A stretch of 33,816 bases of DNA from Reyranella sp. (GTDB lineage Bacteria; Pseudomonadota; Alphaproteobacteria; Reyranellales; Reyranellaceae). The position numbers and the translations under genes are program-made. The notes under the pieces are model-generated. The model had not been told where the DNA came from, ran no database searches, and saw only the letters and a list, made by a program, of their open reading frames with translations. Every line of letters begins with the position of its first letter. Position 1 is the first letter of the stretch. Shown here piece by piece: positions 1 through 7,484 of this stretch. The stretch spans positions 1-33,816 of the forward strand of contig NZ_SCVH01000058.1 of the NCBI RefSeq assembly GCF_004296935.1, read 5' to 3'.

Positions 1-210
1 CTCCCAGCCCAGCTCGCCGAGATAGGTGACGCGGAGCGCCAGCACCGGGGCGTAGCCGATGCGCAGGCTGCGCGCCGCATCCTGGAGAAGGTGGCCGACG
101 GCGATGTCGGCAACGAGGCCTTCCCCTACATGACGGCGCGCAGCCTGCGCATCGGCTACGCCCCGGTGCTGGCGCTCCGCGTCACCTATCTCGGCGAGCT
201 GGGCTGGGAG
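1..210. repeat. Left-end fold-back inverted repeat (77-bp arms), probable artefact
   Basis: Bases 1-77 are the exact reverse complement of 134-210, with a 56-base spacer (78-133). The right-hand arm is normal coding sequence of the dehydrogenase gene that ends at 729. The left-hand arm is that same coding sequence inverted, so the gene cannot be read through it. A perfect 77-bp arm at the extreme contig end, matched by a similar structure at the other end, is what a foldback chimera or a graph hairpin in a short-read assembly leaves. I infer that genuine sequence starts near base 78. Confidence 0.9.
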
Positions 211-729
211 CTGCACCTGCCGACCGAATATGCTGCCCATGTCTACGAGCAGATCTCCGCCGCCGGCCGGGAATTCGGCCTGGCTGATGCCGGCTACCGC
301 GCCATCGATTCGCTCAGGCTGGAGAAGCGCTATCTCTACTGGGGCAGCGACATCACGCCCGACTACACGCCCTACGAAGCCGGGCTGGGCTTCGCCGTGT
401 CGCTCAAGAAGAAATCCGACTTCATCGGCCGCGCCGCCCTCGAGAAAGCCAAGGCTGCCGGCCCGAAGCGCCGCCTGATCACCTTGCTGGTCGATGCGCC
501 CGTGCAGCTCTACGGCGGCGAGGCGATCCGGCGCGACGGCAAGGTGCTGGGCGTCACATCGAGCGCCGGCTGGGGTCACACGATCGGCAAGGCCGTGGCC
601 TTCGGCTACGTGGCGGCGGAAGAGGCCGGCCACGCCGACTACGAGATCGAGGCTTTCACCCAGCGCCATGCCGCGACACGCATTCCCGGCGCCGCCGTCG
701 ATCCCGAGCGGAAGAAGATCCTCGCCTGA
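79..729 (+). CDS. Dimethylglycine/sarcosine dehydrogenase-type protein, C-terminal GcvT-like part (5'-truncated)
   Basis: About 216 residues of the folate-binding aminomethyltransferase (GCV_T plus C-terminal barrel) module that ends DMGDH/SARDH-type flavoproteins. These enzymes oxidatively demethylate N-methyl amino acids and pass the one-carbon unit to tetrahydrofolate. Visible signatures are YLGELGWELHLP, DAGYRAIDSLRLEK, a YEAGLGFAV segment and SSAGWGHTIGKAVAFGYV. It aligns along its length with the C-terminus of the complete paralogue at 17977-20430, which has GELGWELYVP and SAGYGHTIGASVGMGYV. The N-terminal FAD domain is not in the window. A GTG at 91 is open in frame, but the match to the paralogue continues upstream of it (RILEKV against RALLQKV), so it is not a start. 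The first 77 bases are a fold-back artefact. The gene converges on the MarR gene with 3 bases between the stops. Confidence 0.85.
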   Translation: MLEKVADGDVGNEAFPYMTARSLRIGYAPVLALRVTYLGELGWELHLPTEYAAHVYEQISAAGREFGLADAGYRAIDSLRLEKRYLYWGSDITPDYTPYEAGLGFAVSLKKKSDFIGRAALEKAKAAGPKRRLITLLVDAPVQLYGGEAIRRDGKVLGVTSSAGWGHTIGKAVAFGYVAAEEAGHADYEIEAFTQRHAATRIPGAAVDPERKKILA

Positions 730-732
730 GGC

Positions 733-1218
733 TCAGCGCAGCGACAGCGTCTCCGCCACAGTGCTGAGCCAGCGCCGGATCACGCGCTCCTCCTCCTTGC
801 CGGCCAGCCTGTTGAGCTGGTCCTCGACCTCCATGACCCTGACCCGGCAGCGCTTCAGCAGCGCCTGGCCCTTGGGTGTCGCCTGCAGCCGCAGGATGCG
901 GCCGTGGACCGCGTCGGCCGACTTCTGGATGGCGCCGCCCCTCTCGAGGTTGCGCACGATCACGTTGATGGTCTGCGGCGTCAGGAAGGTGAGCCGGGCC
1001 AACGCCGCGCCCGAGACGCCGGGATAGGCCACGATCATGGTCAGCACCGCGAACTGCGCCGGCGTGGCGTCGAGATCGGCCAGCGCCCGCTCCATGGCCG
1101 CCCGCACCGCGACGTTGGCCTGGCGCACCAGGTAGCCCAGGTGGCCCTCCGGACCCCGCTTGCCCTCGCCGGGGCGCGGGATGGCCGGCCCGGCCTGGGA
1201 TCTCGCCTTGCGATTCAT
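733..1218 (-). CDS. MarR-family transcriptional regulator
   Basis: A 161-aa winged-helix regulator of normal MarR length. After a basic, proline-containing N-terminus (about residues 1-25), the helical dimerisation segment is followed by the DNA-binding core. In the core, ATPAQFAVLTMI, SGAALARLTFLTPQTINVIVRNLE (recognition helix) and the wing GRILRLQATPKGQ are in the expected order. MarR proteins usually repress a neighbouring operon and release it when a small aromatic or phenolic ligand binds. The gene is divergent from the SnoaL-like/hydratase pair at 1269-2530, which is therefore its likely target. The 50-bp spacer is AT-rich and could hold the operator. The ligand cannot be told from sequence. 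Confidence 0.9.
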   Translation of the reverse strand: MNRKARSQAGPAIPRPGEGKRGPEGHLGYLVRQANVAVRAAMERALADLDATPAQFAVLTMIVAYPGVSGAALARLTFLTPQTINVIVRNLERGGAIQKSADAVHGRILRLQATPKGQALLKRCRVRVMEVEDQLNRLAGKEEERVIRRWLSTVAETLSLR

Positions 1219-1268
1219 ATCAGCCTTCTTATATGTTGTCAGATATCGAATATACAGGAGCCGGAGCC
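1219..1268. promoter_or_regulatory. Divergent promoter region between marR-type gene and SnoaL-like gene
   Basis: This 50-base spacer is conspicuously AT-rich against its surroundings. It carries TATAT (1230-1234) and ATATA (1250-1254) as an inverted pair centred on 1242, with the palindrome GATATC between them (1242-1247). MarR proteins generally bind 16-20 bp imperfect palindromes in such spacers. The assignment as operator is inference; the arms are short and no promoter hexamers are clear. Confidence 0.35.
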
Positions 1269-1727
1269 ATGAACCTAGAACTCGCCGCCCTCGTGCGCCG
1301 CCATGTCGAAGCCGAGAACGCCCAGAACCTGGAAGCGACGCTGGCCACGCTGCACCCGGAGTGCCGCTTCGAGGACCACGCCACCGGCCAGGTCTGGCAC
1401 GGCCGCGACGGCGCCGCCGCCCACTACCGCCAATGGTGGACCACCTTCGACGTCACGGTAAAGCGCGAGCCGGGCCAGATCGCCGCCTGGACCGACGACG
1501 ACGGCTATATCGGCGAGGCGACCTGGCGCGGCCACCATGTCGGCCCCTTCCTCGGCCTCGCGCCGACAAAGCGGCCCGTGATCATTCCCTTCGTCGTGGT
1601 TTTGGGTTTTAGGGACGGGCTGATGTTGAGCGAGGGCTTCCACTACGACCTCGCCTCGCTGCTGCGCCAGATCGGCGGCGAGCCGATCCAGGCCTTGAGC
1701 GGCCTGCCATACCGTGCGGCGGCGTGA
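1269..1727 (+). CDS. SnoaL-like / NTF2-fold protein
   Basis: A 152-aa protein of the nuclear-transport-factor-2-like superfamily, which groups small cone-shaped alpha+beta barrels such as SnoaL polyketide cyclases, limonene-epoxide hydrolase and ketosteroid isomerase. The usual pattern is visible: an N-terminal helix with AENAQNLEATLATLHPECRFEDHATG, an ARG-rich HGRDGAAAHYRQWWTTF segment, and a C-terminal strand pair around residues 95-130. I chose the ATG at 1269 because AGGAG lies 8 bases upstream (1256-1260); an ORF open from 1233 would run into the promoter spacer. It is followed after 23 bases by a hydratase-like gene, and the pair probably forms one MarR-controlled transcript. The substrate is unknown. 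Confidence 0.75.
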   Translation: MNLELAALVRRHVEAENAQNLEATLATLHPECRFEDHATGQVWHGRDGAAAHYRQWWTTFDVTVKREPGQIAAWTDDDGYIGEATWRGHHVGPFLGLAPTKRPVIIPFVVVLGFRDGLMLSEGFHYDLASLLRQIGGEPIQALSGLPYRAAA

Positions 1728-1750
1728 GTGATTCCTGCTAAAGAACATCG

Positions 1751-2530
1751 ATGGACACTTCCGCACAACGGGAACTCGCCCGTCTCCTCGCCTCGCTCCG
1801 CCGCGAACATCGCGGCCAGAGCGGCCTCGCCACCCATCTCGTGCCACCCGACAAGGCCACCGCCTACAAGGTCGCCGGCCTAGTCGCCGACGAGCTGGGC
1901 TGGCCGGTGCTGGGCTGGAAGATCGCGGCCTTCAAGGCGGAGTTGCAGCAGCAGTTGCGCACCGACTCGCCGATCTACGGCCGCACCTTCTTCGTGAAGG
2001 AAACGCCGGTCACCGTCGTGCATGCGACGCTCGCGAGCCCCATTCCTGAGGTCGAATACCAGGCCAGGCTCGGCGCCGATCTGCCGCCGCGCGCAAAACC
2101 TTATAGCCAGGACGAGGTGACGGAAGCCGTCGCCTCGCTGCATCCCGGCCTCGAGCTGGCGGAATGCCGCTTCCTCCACGACGCGGCCTTCCCGCCGCTG
2201 CCCGCCATCCTGGCCGACGGCGCCGGCTCCGGCACGATCATCTACGGCCCCGCCATCGTCGACTGGAAGAAACGCGACATCGCGGGCCAGGAAGTGACGC
2301 TCTCCTGCAACGGCCGCCTCCGCCGCCAAGGCACGGCGGCGGCGTTGCTCGACCATCCGATGGCGCCGCTCACCTGGCTCGCCAACGAACTCTCGCGCAC
2401 CGGCGTCGGGATGAAGGCCGGCCAGATGGTGAGCACCGGCACATTGACGGGCATGCTGGCGCCCAAGCGGGGCGAGACCTACGTCGCCGACTTCGGCCCG
2501 TTCGGCTCGGTCACGGTCGCGTTCTCATAG
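1751..2530 (+). CDS. 2-keto-4-pentenoate hydratase / fumarylacetoacetate hydrolase-family protein
   Basis: A 259-aa member of the FAH superfamily, closest in layout to MhpD/2-oxopent-4-enoate hydratases, which add water to dienols in meta-cleavage pathways using Mg2+ or Mn2+. The metal ligands are suggested by EVEYQARLG (residues about 98-106, the family's ExE motif) and by LELAECRF (about 136-143). SGTIIYGPAIVDW and the C-terminal GQMVSTGTLTGMLAPKRGETYVADFG segment are typical of hydratases and related decarboxylases. The length is normal. It follows the SnoaL-like gene and points at the EthA-like gene, with 22 bases between the convergent stops. Hydratase and decarboxylase activity cannot be separated by eye, and no ring-cleavage dioxygenase is in the window. 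Confidence 0.8.
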   Translation: MDTSAQRELARLLASLRREHRGQSGLATHLVPPDKATAYKVAGLVADELGWPVLGWKIAAFKAELQQQLRTDSPIYGRTFFVKETPVTVVHATLASPIPEVEYQARLGADLPPRAKPYSQDEVTEAVASLHPGLELAECRFLHDAAFPPLPAILADGAGSGTIIYGPAIVDWKKRDIAGQEVTLSCNGRLRRQGTAAALLDHPMAPLTWLANELSRTGVGMKAGQMVSTGTLTGMLAPKRGETYVADFGPFGSVTVAFS

Positions 2531-2552
2531 CTGAGCACGCGCTCCTGGCAGA

Positions 2553-4052
2553 CTACTTCGTGAACACCATCGCCCGGTCCTTCACCGAGCCATAGCGCAG
2601 GCTGACGAGATCGAGGGCGTAGTTCTGGTAGAGCTTCCACGGCCGCTTGCTGCCCTGCTTGGGCTGGTGTGGCAGCGCACGCTGGATGTAGCCCGAGGAG
2701 AAATTGACCCACGGCTCCTCGGTCAAGGTCGGATCGTCGTTGCGTGGGGTCGCCTGACGGCTGCCCGTACGGTCCATGTGGTTCAGAAGCCGGCAGACGT
2801 ATTCGCAAACGAGGTCGGCCTTCAGCGTCCACGAGGCGTTGGTGTAGCCGAACACCGAGGCGAGGTTGGGCACGTCCGAGTACATCATGCCCTTGTAGAT
2901 CATGGTCTCGGGCGGATTCACCGGCTTACCGTCGACGACGAGCCCGGCGCCACCCAGCGGCTGCAGCACGAGGCCGGTCGCCATCACGACGATGTCGGCC
3001 TCGAGTGCGGCGCCCGACTTCAGCTTGATGCCCGCTTCGGTGAAGGTCTCGATCTGATCGGTAACCACCGACACCTTCTTCTTGCGGATGGCGCGGAACA
3101 GGTCGGCGTCGGGCACCAGGCAGAGCCGCTGGTCCCACGGGTTGTAACGCGGCGTGAAGTGCGTATCGACGTCGTAGTCCGGCCCCAGCATCTGACGCAC
3201 GCCGCCCAGGATCAGGCCCTTCACCTTCTCCGGCTTGCGCTTGCACATCTGATAGAAATACATGCCGAGCAGGACGTTCTTCCAGCGCGTCAGCATGTAG
3301 GCGAGTTTTAGCGGCAGGCGGCGCCGGAGCTTGTTGGCGATCGGATCCTGCGCCGGCCGCGCCACCACGTAGGTGGGCGAGCGCTGCAGCATGGTGACGT
3401 GCCCGGCGGTTTCCGCCATCGACGGCACGACCGTGACGGCGGTGGCGCCGCTGCCGATCACCACGACCTTCTTGCCCGCATAGTCGAGAGCCTCGGGCCA
3501 GTGCTGCGGATGCACCACCCTGCCCTTGTAGCCGTCGATGCCGGCGAACTCCGGCACATAGCCCTTCTCGTAGCGGTAGTAGCCGCTGCACATCCACAGG
3601 AAGCCGCAGGAAATGAACACGCGCTCCTTGTCCGGCCCGCGCTCCAGCTCGACCGTCCATTTCGCGTCGGGCGTCGACCACGAGGCGCCCACGACGCGAT
3701 GCTGATACCTGATCTTACGATCGATGCCGTGGTCGCTCGCGACCTCGCGGATGTAGGACAGGATCGACGGCCCGTCGGCGATCGCCTTGGCGTCCTTCCA
3801 CGGCCGGAAGCGATAGCCCAGCGTGTACATGTCGGAGTCGGAGCGGACGCCGGGATAGCGGAACAGGTCCCAGGTCCCGCCGCTCGCCGCGCGCGCCTCG
3901 ACGATGGCGTAACTCTTGTTCGGGCAATTCTTCTGGAGATGCCAGGCGGCGCCGATGCCGGAGAGTCCGGCGCCGACGATCAGCACGTCGAAGTGCTCGA
4001 TCCCTGCAGATTCATGGGCAGAAACGTGAAGCGCATCCATGGCTGCAACCAT
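2553..4052 (-). CDS. EthA-like flavin-dependent Baeyer-Villiger monooxygenase
   Basis: A class B flavoprotein monooxygenase of about 499 aa that uses FAD and NADPH to insert oxygen into ketones or oxidise sulfur. The first Rossmann motif is VGAGLSGIGAAWHL near the N-terminus, followed by GGTWDLFRYPGVRSDSDMY. The Baeyer-Villiger fingerprint reads YKGRVVHPQHWP, followed directly by the NADPH Rossmann motif VVVIGSGATAVTVVP. From memory, large blocks match mycobacterial EthA nearly word for word (RYNPWDQRLCLVPDADLFRAIR, with TNASWTLKADLVCEYVCRLLN further on). Start choice: in-frame ATGs lie at 4055, 4052 and 4040. GGAG at 4062-4059 is best spaced for 4052. A TTG at 4076 is less likely. No EthR-like regulator is adjacent; the divergent neighbour is a small exported protein. 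The native substrate is unknown. Confidence 0.9.
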   Translation of the reverse strand: MVAAMDALHVSAHESAGIEHFDVLIVGAGLSGIGAAWHLQKNCPNKSYAIVEARAASGGTWDLFRYPGVRSDSDMYTLGYRFRPWKDAKAIADGPSILSYIREVASDHGIDRKIRYQHRVVGASWSTPDAKWTVELERGPDKERVFISCGFLWMCSGYYRYEKGYVPEFAGIDGYKGRVVHPQHWPEALDYAGKKVVVIGSGATAVTVVPSMAETAGHVTMLQRSPTYVVARPAQDPIANKLRRRLPLKLAYMLTRWKNVLLGMYFYQMCKRKPEKVKGLILGGVRQMLGPDYDVDTHFTPRYNPWDQRLCLVPDADLFRAIRKKKVSVVTDQIETFTEAGIKLKSGAALEADIVVMATGLVLQPLGGAGLVVDGKPVNPPETMIYKGMMYSDVPNLASVFGYTNASWTLKADLVCEYVCRLLNHMDRTGSRQATPRNDDPTLTEEPWVNFSSGYIQRALPHQPKQGSKRPWKLYQNYALDLVSLRYGSVKDRAMVFTK

Positions 4053-4148
4053 CATCGACTCCGTCCACTGACGCAACCCCGCCCCTCTTCACCTCCCCTG
4101 CAAGTCGGCGTATTCTTGTCAGTGATCCCGGTGTGGGGAAGCGAGGCC

Positions 4149-4481
4149 ATGTTCAAAGCGCTTGCGGTATCGACAGTCGCGCTGTCGTTCGTTCTCGGCC
4201 TGTCAGGCGAGGCGGCGGCGGCCGGCTCCTGCGACAATCTCGAGGGTCAGGACGTGACCCTCGCCGGCACCATCGACAAGGTCGCCGGCATCGGCGTGAT
4301 CTTCTTCACCGACAGGAAGACGGGCTGCGACTTCGGCCTGGTCGCCTTCTCGAGCGATCCGCCGTGCAAGCAGGGCAATGCGATCGAGGTCAAGGGCAAG
4401 CTCAGGAAGAACGCCTACGTCAAAGGCATGTACGACGTCGACCGCAACCGGAAGGCGCCCGACGGCCTCGTCTGCCGCTGA
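4149..4481 (+). CDS. Small exported protein with OB-fold-like core, function unknown
   Basis: A 110-aa protein with an N-terminal signal peptide (MFKALAVSTVALSFVLGLSG, then EAAAA, with cleavage likely after the Ala run). The mature part is about 85 residues, with four cysteines (SCDN, GCDF, PPCK, VCR) that could form two disulfides in the periplasm. The alternation QDVTLAGTIDKVAGIGVIFF then AIEVKGKLRKN looks like the strand pattern of small OB-fold periplasmic proteins; this is a resemblance, not a family assignment. The ATG at 4149 was chosen because it begins the signal peptide. The gene is divergent from the EthA-like gene and its stop is 4 bases from that of the MFS gene. Confidence 0.7.
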   Translation: MFKALAVSTVALSFVLGLSGEAAAAGSCDNLEGQDVTLAGTIDKVAGIGVIFFTDRKTGCDFGLVAFSSDPPCKQGNAIEVKGKLRKNAYVKGMYDVDRNRKAPDGLVCR

Positions 4482-4485
4482 CGCC

Positions 4486-5718
4486 TCAGGCCGGCGCGCC
4501 CCCGCGCTTTCCGATTTCACCGCCGATCAACAAGGCCAGGCAGCCGCTCATCGTGACCGCCGCCGCGATGACGAGCCCGGGCGCGTAGCCGCCGAAGCCA
4601 TCGCGCAGGAAGCCGAACAGCGCCGGCCCGAAGGCCGAGGTGAACTGGATGACTGTAGCCGCCGCCCCGTAGGTGGCGCCGAACGCGACCGCCCCGAATT
4701 CGCGCCGCACCACCACCGGACCCAGCGTGGTGACATGGCCGATGCCATAGCCATAGACGAGGCTGGCCGCGATCAGGACCGGCACCGTCGGCCAGACGGC
4801 GATGGCCAGCAGGGCCGCCGACTGCGCCACCATCACGGAACAGGCCAGATGCCGCACGTGCACGCCGTCCACGATGCGGGCCAGGATGAGGCGACCCACG
4901 AACGCCGTGACACCCGTGGCGCTCACCAGCAGCCCCGCGCCCGCCGTGCCCAGCAGCGGCTCGGCCAGGGCCACGTGATGGGTGATGAAGCCGATCTGCA
5001 CGGTGAGCCCCAGCGCGAAGGCCGCCGCGGCGCTCCAGAGCAACAGGCGGCTGTTCGCGGACGTGGCGATCGGAGGGGTCAGCACGACGGTCTCTGCAGT
5101 GGCGGCGGGCACATGGCCATCGCGCTGCAAGCCGATATCCGCCGGTCCGCGGAAGCGCAGTACGCGCCATATCAGCGGCACCAGCAGGACCGCGACGACG
5201 ACGCCTGCCGCAATCAGGCCCGGTCCCAGTCCAAGTCCGGCGATGACCAGCAACAGCAGCGGCACGCCGGCGATGGCGCCAACGCTGGCGCCCATGATGG
5301 CGAGGGTCATCGATCGGCCCTGGTGCCGCTCGAACCACGGCGCCACCGTCGTCGTGATGCCCGTCATCGACAGCGTCGACCAGCCCACGCCCAGCAGCAC
5401 GAAGCTGGGATAGAGTTGCCACGGCGCCGAGACCTGTCCGATCAGCGCCACGCCTGACGTCATGCAGGCCACACCGAGCAGCAGCACGGGCCGCGGCCCC
5501 CAGCGGTCGATGCCGCGGCCGACCGGCCGCTGGGCGGCAGCACTCACCAGGAAGAACAGCGTGATGGCCATCGCGACGTCGGCCACCGGCCAGCCATGCG
5601 CGGCGGTGACCGCCTGCAGATAGACGCTCGATCCGAACAGGCCCAGGGACCAGGCGCAGGCCGCGATGACGAAGCAGGCTGCAACCACCCGCCAGCCGTA
5701 GAACACGCGTGAGGCCAT
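4486..5718 (-). CDS. MFS transporter (monocarboxylate/OFA-like)
   Basis: A 410-aa permease with about twelve hydrophobic segments and a soluble loop near residues 190-220, where the two six-helix halves meet. The start MASRVFYGWRVVAACFVIAAC is the usual opening of MCT/oxalate-formate-antiporter-like MFS proteins. Between helices 2 and 3 the MFS signature region reads GRGIDRWGPRPVLLLG, and RHQGRSMTLAIMGASVG sits before helix 5 as in that subgroup. Substrates of the group are mostly monocarboxylates and dicarboxylates, so an organic acid is a reasonable guess. It converges on the small exported protein. Its start is separated from the palindromic repeat and the TctC-type gene by 144 bases. Confidence 0.85.
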   Translation of the reverse strand: MASRVFYGWRVVAACFVIAACAWSLGLFGSSVYLQAVTAAHGWPVADVAMAITLFFLVSAAAQRPVGRGIDRWGPRPVLLLGVACMTSGVALIGQVSAPWQLYPSFVLLGVGWSTLSMTGITTTVAPWFERHQGRSMTLAIMGASVGAIAGVPLLLLVIAGLGLGPGLIAAGVVVAVLLVPLIWRVLRFRGPADIGLQRDGHVPAATAETVVLTPPIATSANSRLLLWSAAAAFALGLTVQIGFITHHVALAEPLLGTAGAGLLVSATGVTAFVGRLILARIVDGVHVRHLACSVMVAQSAALLAIAVWPTVPVLIAASLVYGYGIGHVTTLGPVVVRREFGAVAFGATYGAAATVIQFTSAFGPALFGFLRDGFGGYAPGLVIAAAVTMSGCLALLIGGEIGKRGGAPA

Positions 5719-5738
5719 CAGCCGGCGCTACCCACACT

Positions 5739-5852
5739 CCTCATGCTGAGGAGCCGCGCGAAGCGTGGCGTCTCGAAGCATGGCAACGCCAAGACTGGTC
5801 CCACCCTTCGAGACGCAGCCTGCGGCTGCTCCTCAAGGTGAGGTTTGTGTGG
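5739..5852. repeat. Paired palindromic intergenic repeat (CTGAGGAG...TCTCGAAG type)
   Basis: Two oppositely oriented copies of one roughly 40-bp element lie between the MFS gene and the TctC-type gene. The first (5739-5783) reads CCTCATGCTGAGGAGC, then CGCGCGAAGCGTG, then GCGTCTCGAAGC. The second (5813-5852), reverse-complemented, reads CCTCACCTTGAGGAGC, then AGCCGCAGGCT, then GCGTCTCGAAGG. Each copy has internal dyads, and together they can form a long hairpin with a loop of about 29 bases. This consensus is, to my knowledge, a common interspersed palindromic element in Rhizobiales and other Alphaproteobacteria. It may also act as a transcription terminator for the gene ending at 5863. Confidence 0.75.
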
Positions 5853-5862
5853 CTCACCGACC

Positions 5863-6843
5863 TCACGACGGCTTGATGTTGCCCTTCTGGATGACATCGC
5901 TCCAGCGCTTGATCTCGGAGGCCATCTTGGCCTGGGCCTCGGGCTGCGTGCTGCCGGTCGTCACGATGCCGAGCTTCAGCATGCGCTCGCGGAAGTCGGC
6001 ATCCTTCACCGCCTCGTTTCCGGCGGCGTTCAGCTTGGCCACGACTTCTCCGGGGGTGCCCTTGGGTACGAACAGCGTGTAGTTGGTGGCCGATTCGAAG
6101 CCGGGCAGGCCCGCCTCCGCCATGGTCGGCACCTCGGGCAGCAGCGGCGAGCGCGTCTTCGAGGTGACGGCGAGGCAGCGCACCTTGCCCGAGGCGATGT
6201 GCGGCAGGTGGGCCAGCACATTGTCGATCGAGACCTGCACCCGCCCCTCGTAGAGATCGGCCTGGAAGAACGACGTGCCCTTGTAGGGAACGTGGGTCAT
6301 CTCCGCACCGGTCATCTGCTTCAGCATCTCGTAGTTGAGATGGATCAGGCCGCCGACGCCGGAGGACGCGTAGGAGAGCTTGCCCGGCTCCTTCTTGGCG
6401 AGCGCGATCAGCTCCTGGACATTCTTCACCGGCAGGCTGGGCGTCACCAGCACGCCGATGGTGCCGTTGCCGATCTCGAGAACCGGCACGAAGTCCCTCG
6501 CCATATCGAAGCTGAGGTTGTTGTGGAAGAACGGTGCGATCGAATAGTCGACCAGACTGCCCACCATCATCGTGTAGCCATCGGGTGTGCTGCGGGCGAG
6601 CGCCGCCGCGCCGATGGTGGCGCCGGCGCCGGGCTGGTTGTCGACCACCATGGTCTGCCCGAGCCTGGCCGAGACCTTCTCGGAGAAGGCGCGCGATACC
6701 GTGTCGACGCCGCCGCCCGGTGGATAGGGCGCGATCACGCGGATCTGCCGGGTGGGCCAGGCCTGCGCCTGGGCACGCAGCGCTGACGGCAGCAGCACGA
6801 CGGCCGAAGCCGAGAGGACGAGACGGCGGGACAGGATGGTCAT
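5863..6843 (-). CDS. Bug/TctC-family tripartite tricarboxylate transporter substrate-binding protein
   Basis: A 326-aa periplasmic binding protein. The signal peptide is residues 1 to about 25 (SRRLVLSASAVVLLPSALRAQA). Family hallmarks follow: WPTRQIRVIAPYPPGGGVD, where the loop binds the ligand carboxylate, then VVDNQPGAGATIGAAALARS and PDGYTMMVGS. VTSKTRSPLLPEVPTMAEAG and a FVPKGTPGEVVAKLNAA segment come later. These proteins capture carboxylates for TctAB permeases, but many in Alpha- and Betaproteobacteria are orphans, and no tctA or tctB is visible here. A GGGGAAACGTC leader precedes the ATG. It is 15 bases downstream of the small membrane protein gene and probably the last gene of that set. 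Confidence 0.92.
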   Translation of the reverse strand: MTILSRRLVLSASAVVLLPSALRAQAQAWPTRQIRVIAPYPPGGGVDTVSRAFSEKVSARLGQTMVVDNQPGAGATIGAAALARSTPDGYTMMVGSLVDYSIAPFFHNNLSFDMARDFVPVLEIGNGTIGVLVTPSLPVKNVQELIALAKKEPGKLSYASSGVGGLIHLNYEMLKQMTGAEMTHVPYKGTSFFQADLYEGRVQVSIDNVLAHLPHIASGKVRCLAVTSKTRSPLLPEVPTMAEAGLPGFESATNYTLFVPKGTPGEVVAKLNAAGNEAVKDADFRERMLKLGIVTTGSTQPEAQAKMASEIKRWSDVIQKGNIKPS

Positions 6844-6858
6844 GACGTTTCCCCGGTT

Positions 6859-7479
6859 TCAGGAGTGAGCAAGCTCTAGCTCGTGGATCGATGTAATCAC
6901 TTTCATGATCTGGTTGCGCTGCTCTGTGGTGAGTAGCCGGTCGTCCGGCGACGAATGCAGACCCAGCTCGGCTTCTTCGAGCCGTTTGACCAGCGTCAAC
7001 GCCTGCTTGGCCTTTTGGCGCTCGCTGCCTGCCAGCAACGGTTGAAGGGCCAGATAAAGCGAGCCCAGGGTCCGATTCTGCAATTCAGGCGTGAGCGGTA
7101 CGGAACTCTTGAAGATGGGATCGAGCGCCTCCTTGGCTTCGCCAACCGTCCTGGCGCGCCGCAATTTGAACGACATGGTGTCGAGGCGGTGCTCGATCTC
7201 GAAGCGGTGCGTGAGCCTGGCCTGCCGGTGCTGTTGCGCGATCTCGTGACTGTGCTGGATCTGCTGGATGACGGCGGCGCCGCCGGTCAGGAGGACCGAT
7301 GACAGAAGCCACATCCCGAGCGAGCTGTTGAAGAACTCGAGCACCCGCTTGTGCTTTGCCGGCGGTGGCGGCGGTTCTGGTGCGGGCGGCGGCTCAATCT
7401 GTGCCGCCAATTCCGCGCGTACGGCATGACGGAACTGTTCCTCGGCCGCAAGCCGCTTCTTTTCCTCGTCGGTCAGCAA
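6859..7479 (-). CDS. Small single-pass membrane protein, unknown function (TTG start proposed)
   Basis: A 206-aa protein of no recognised family. A charged N-terminus (LTDEEKKRLAAEEQFRHAVRAEL) leads into a proline-rich linker (EPPPAPEPPPPPAKHKR, about residues 31-46). One transmembrane helix follows (GMWLLSSVLLTGGAAVIQQ). A long, mostly helical, charged C-terminal region runs to the end. The frame stays open far into the upstream gene, but that part is a shadow of the PEP-mutase-like gene. The first sensible start after its stop (7485) is TTG at 7479, with GAAGGAA at 7494-7488 as ribosome-binding site. It is probably cotranscribed with its neighbours. No sequence feature ties it to their metabolism. 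Confidence 0.6.
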   Translation of the reverse strand: MLTDEEKKRLAAEEQFRHAVRAELAAQIEPPPAPEPPPPPAKHKRVLEFFNSSLGMWLLSSVLLTGGAAVIQQIQHSHEIAQQHRQARLTHRFEIEHRLDTMSFKLRRARTVGEAKEALDPIFKSSVPLTPELQNRTLGSLYLALQPLLAGSERQKAKQALTLVKRLEEAELGLHSSPDDRLLTTEQRNQIMKVITSIHELELAHS

Positions 7480-7484
7480 GCCCC

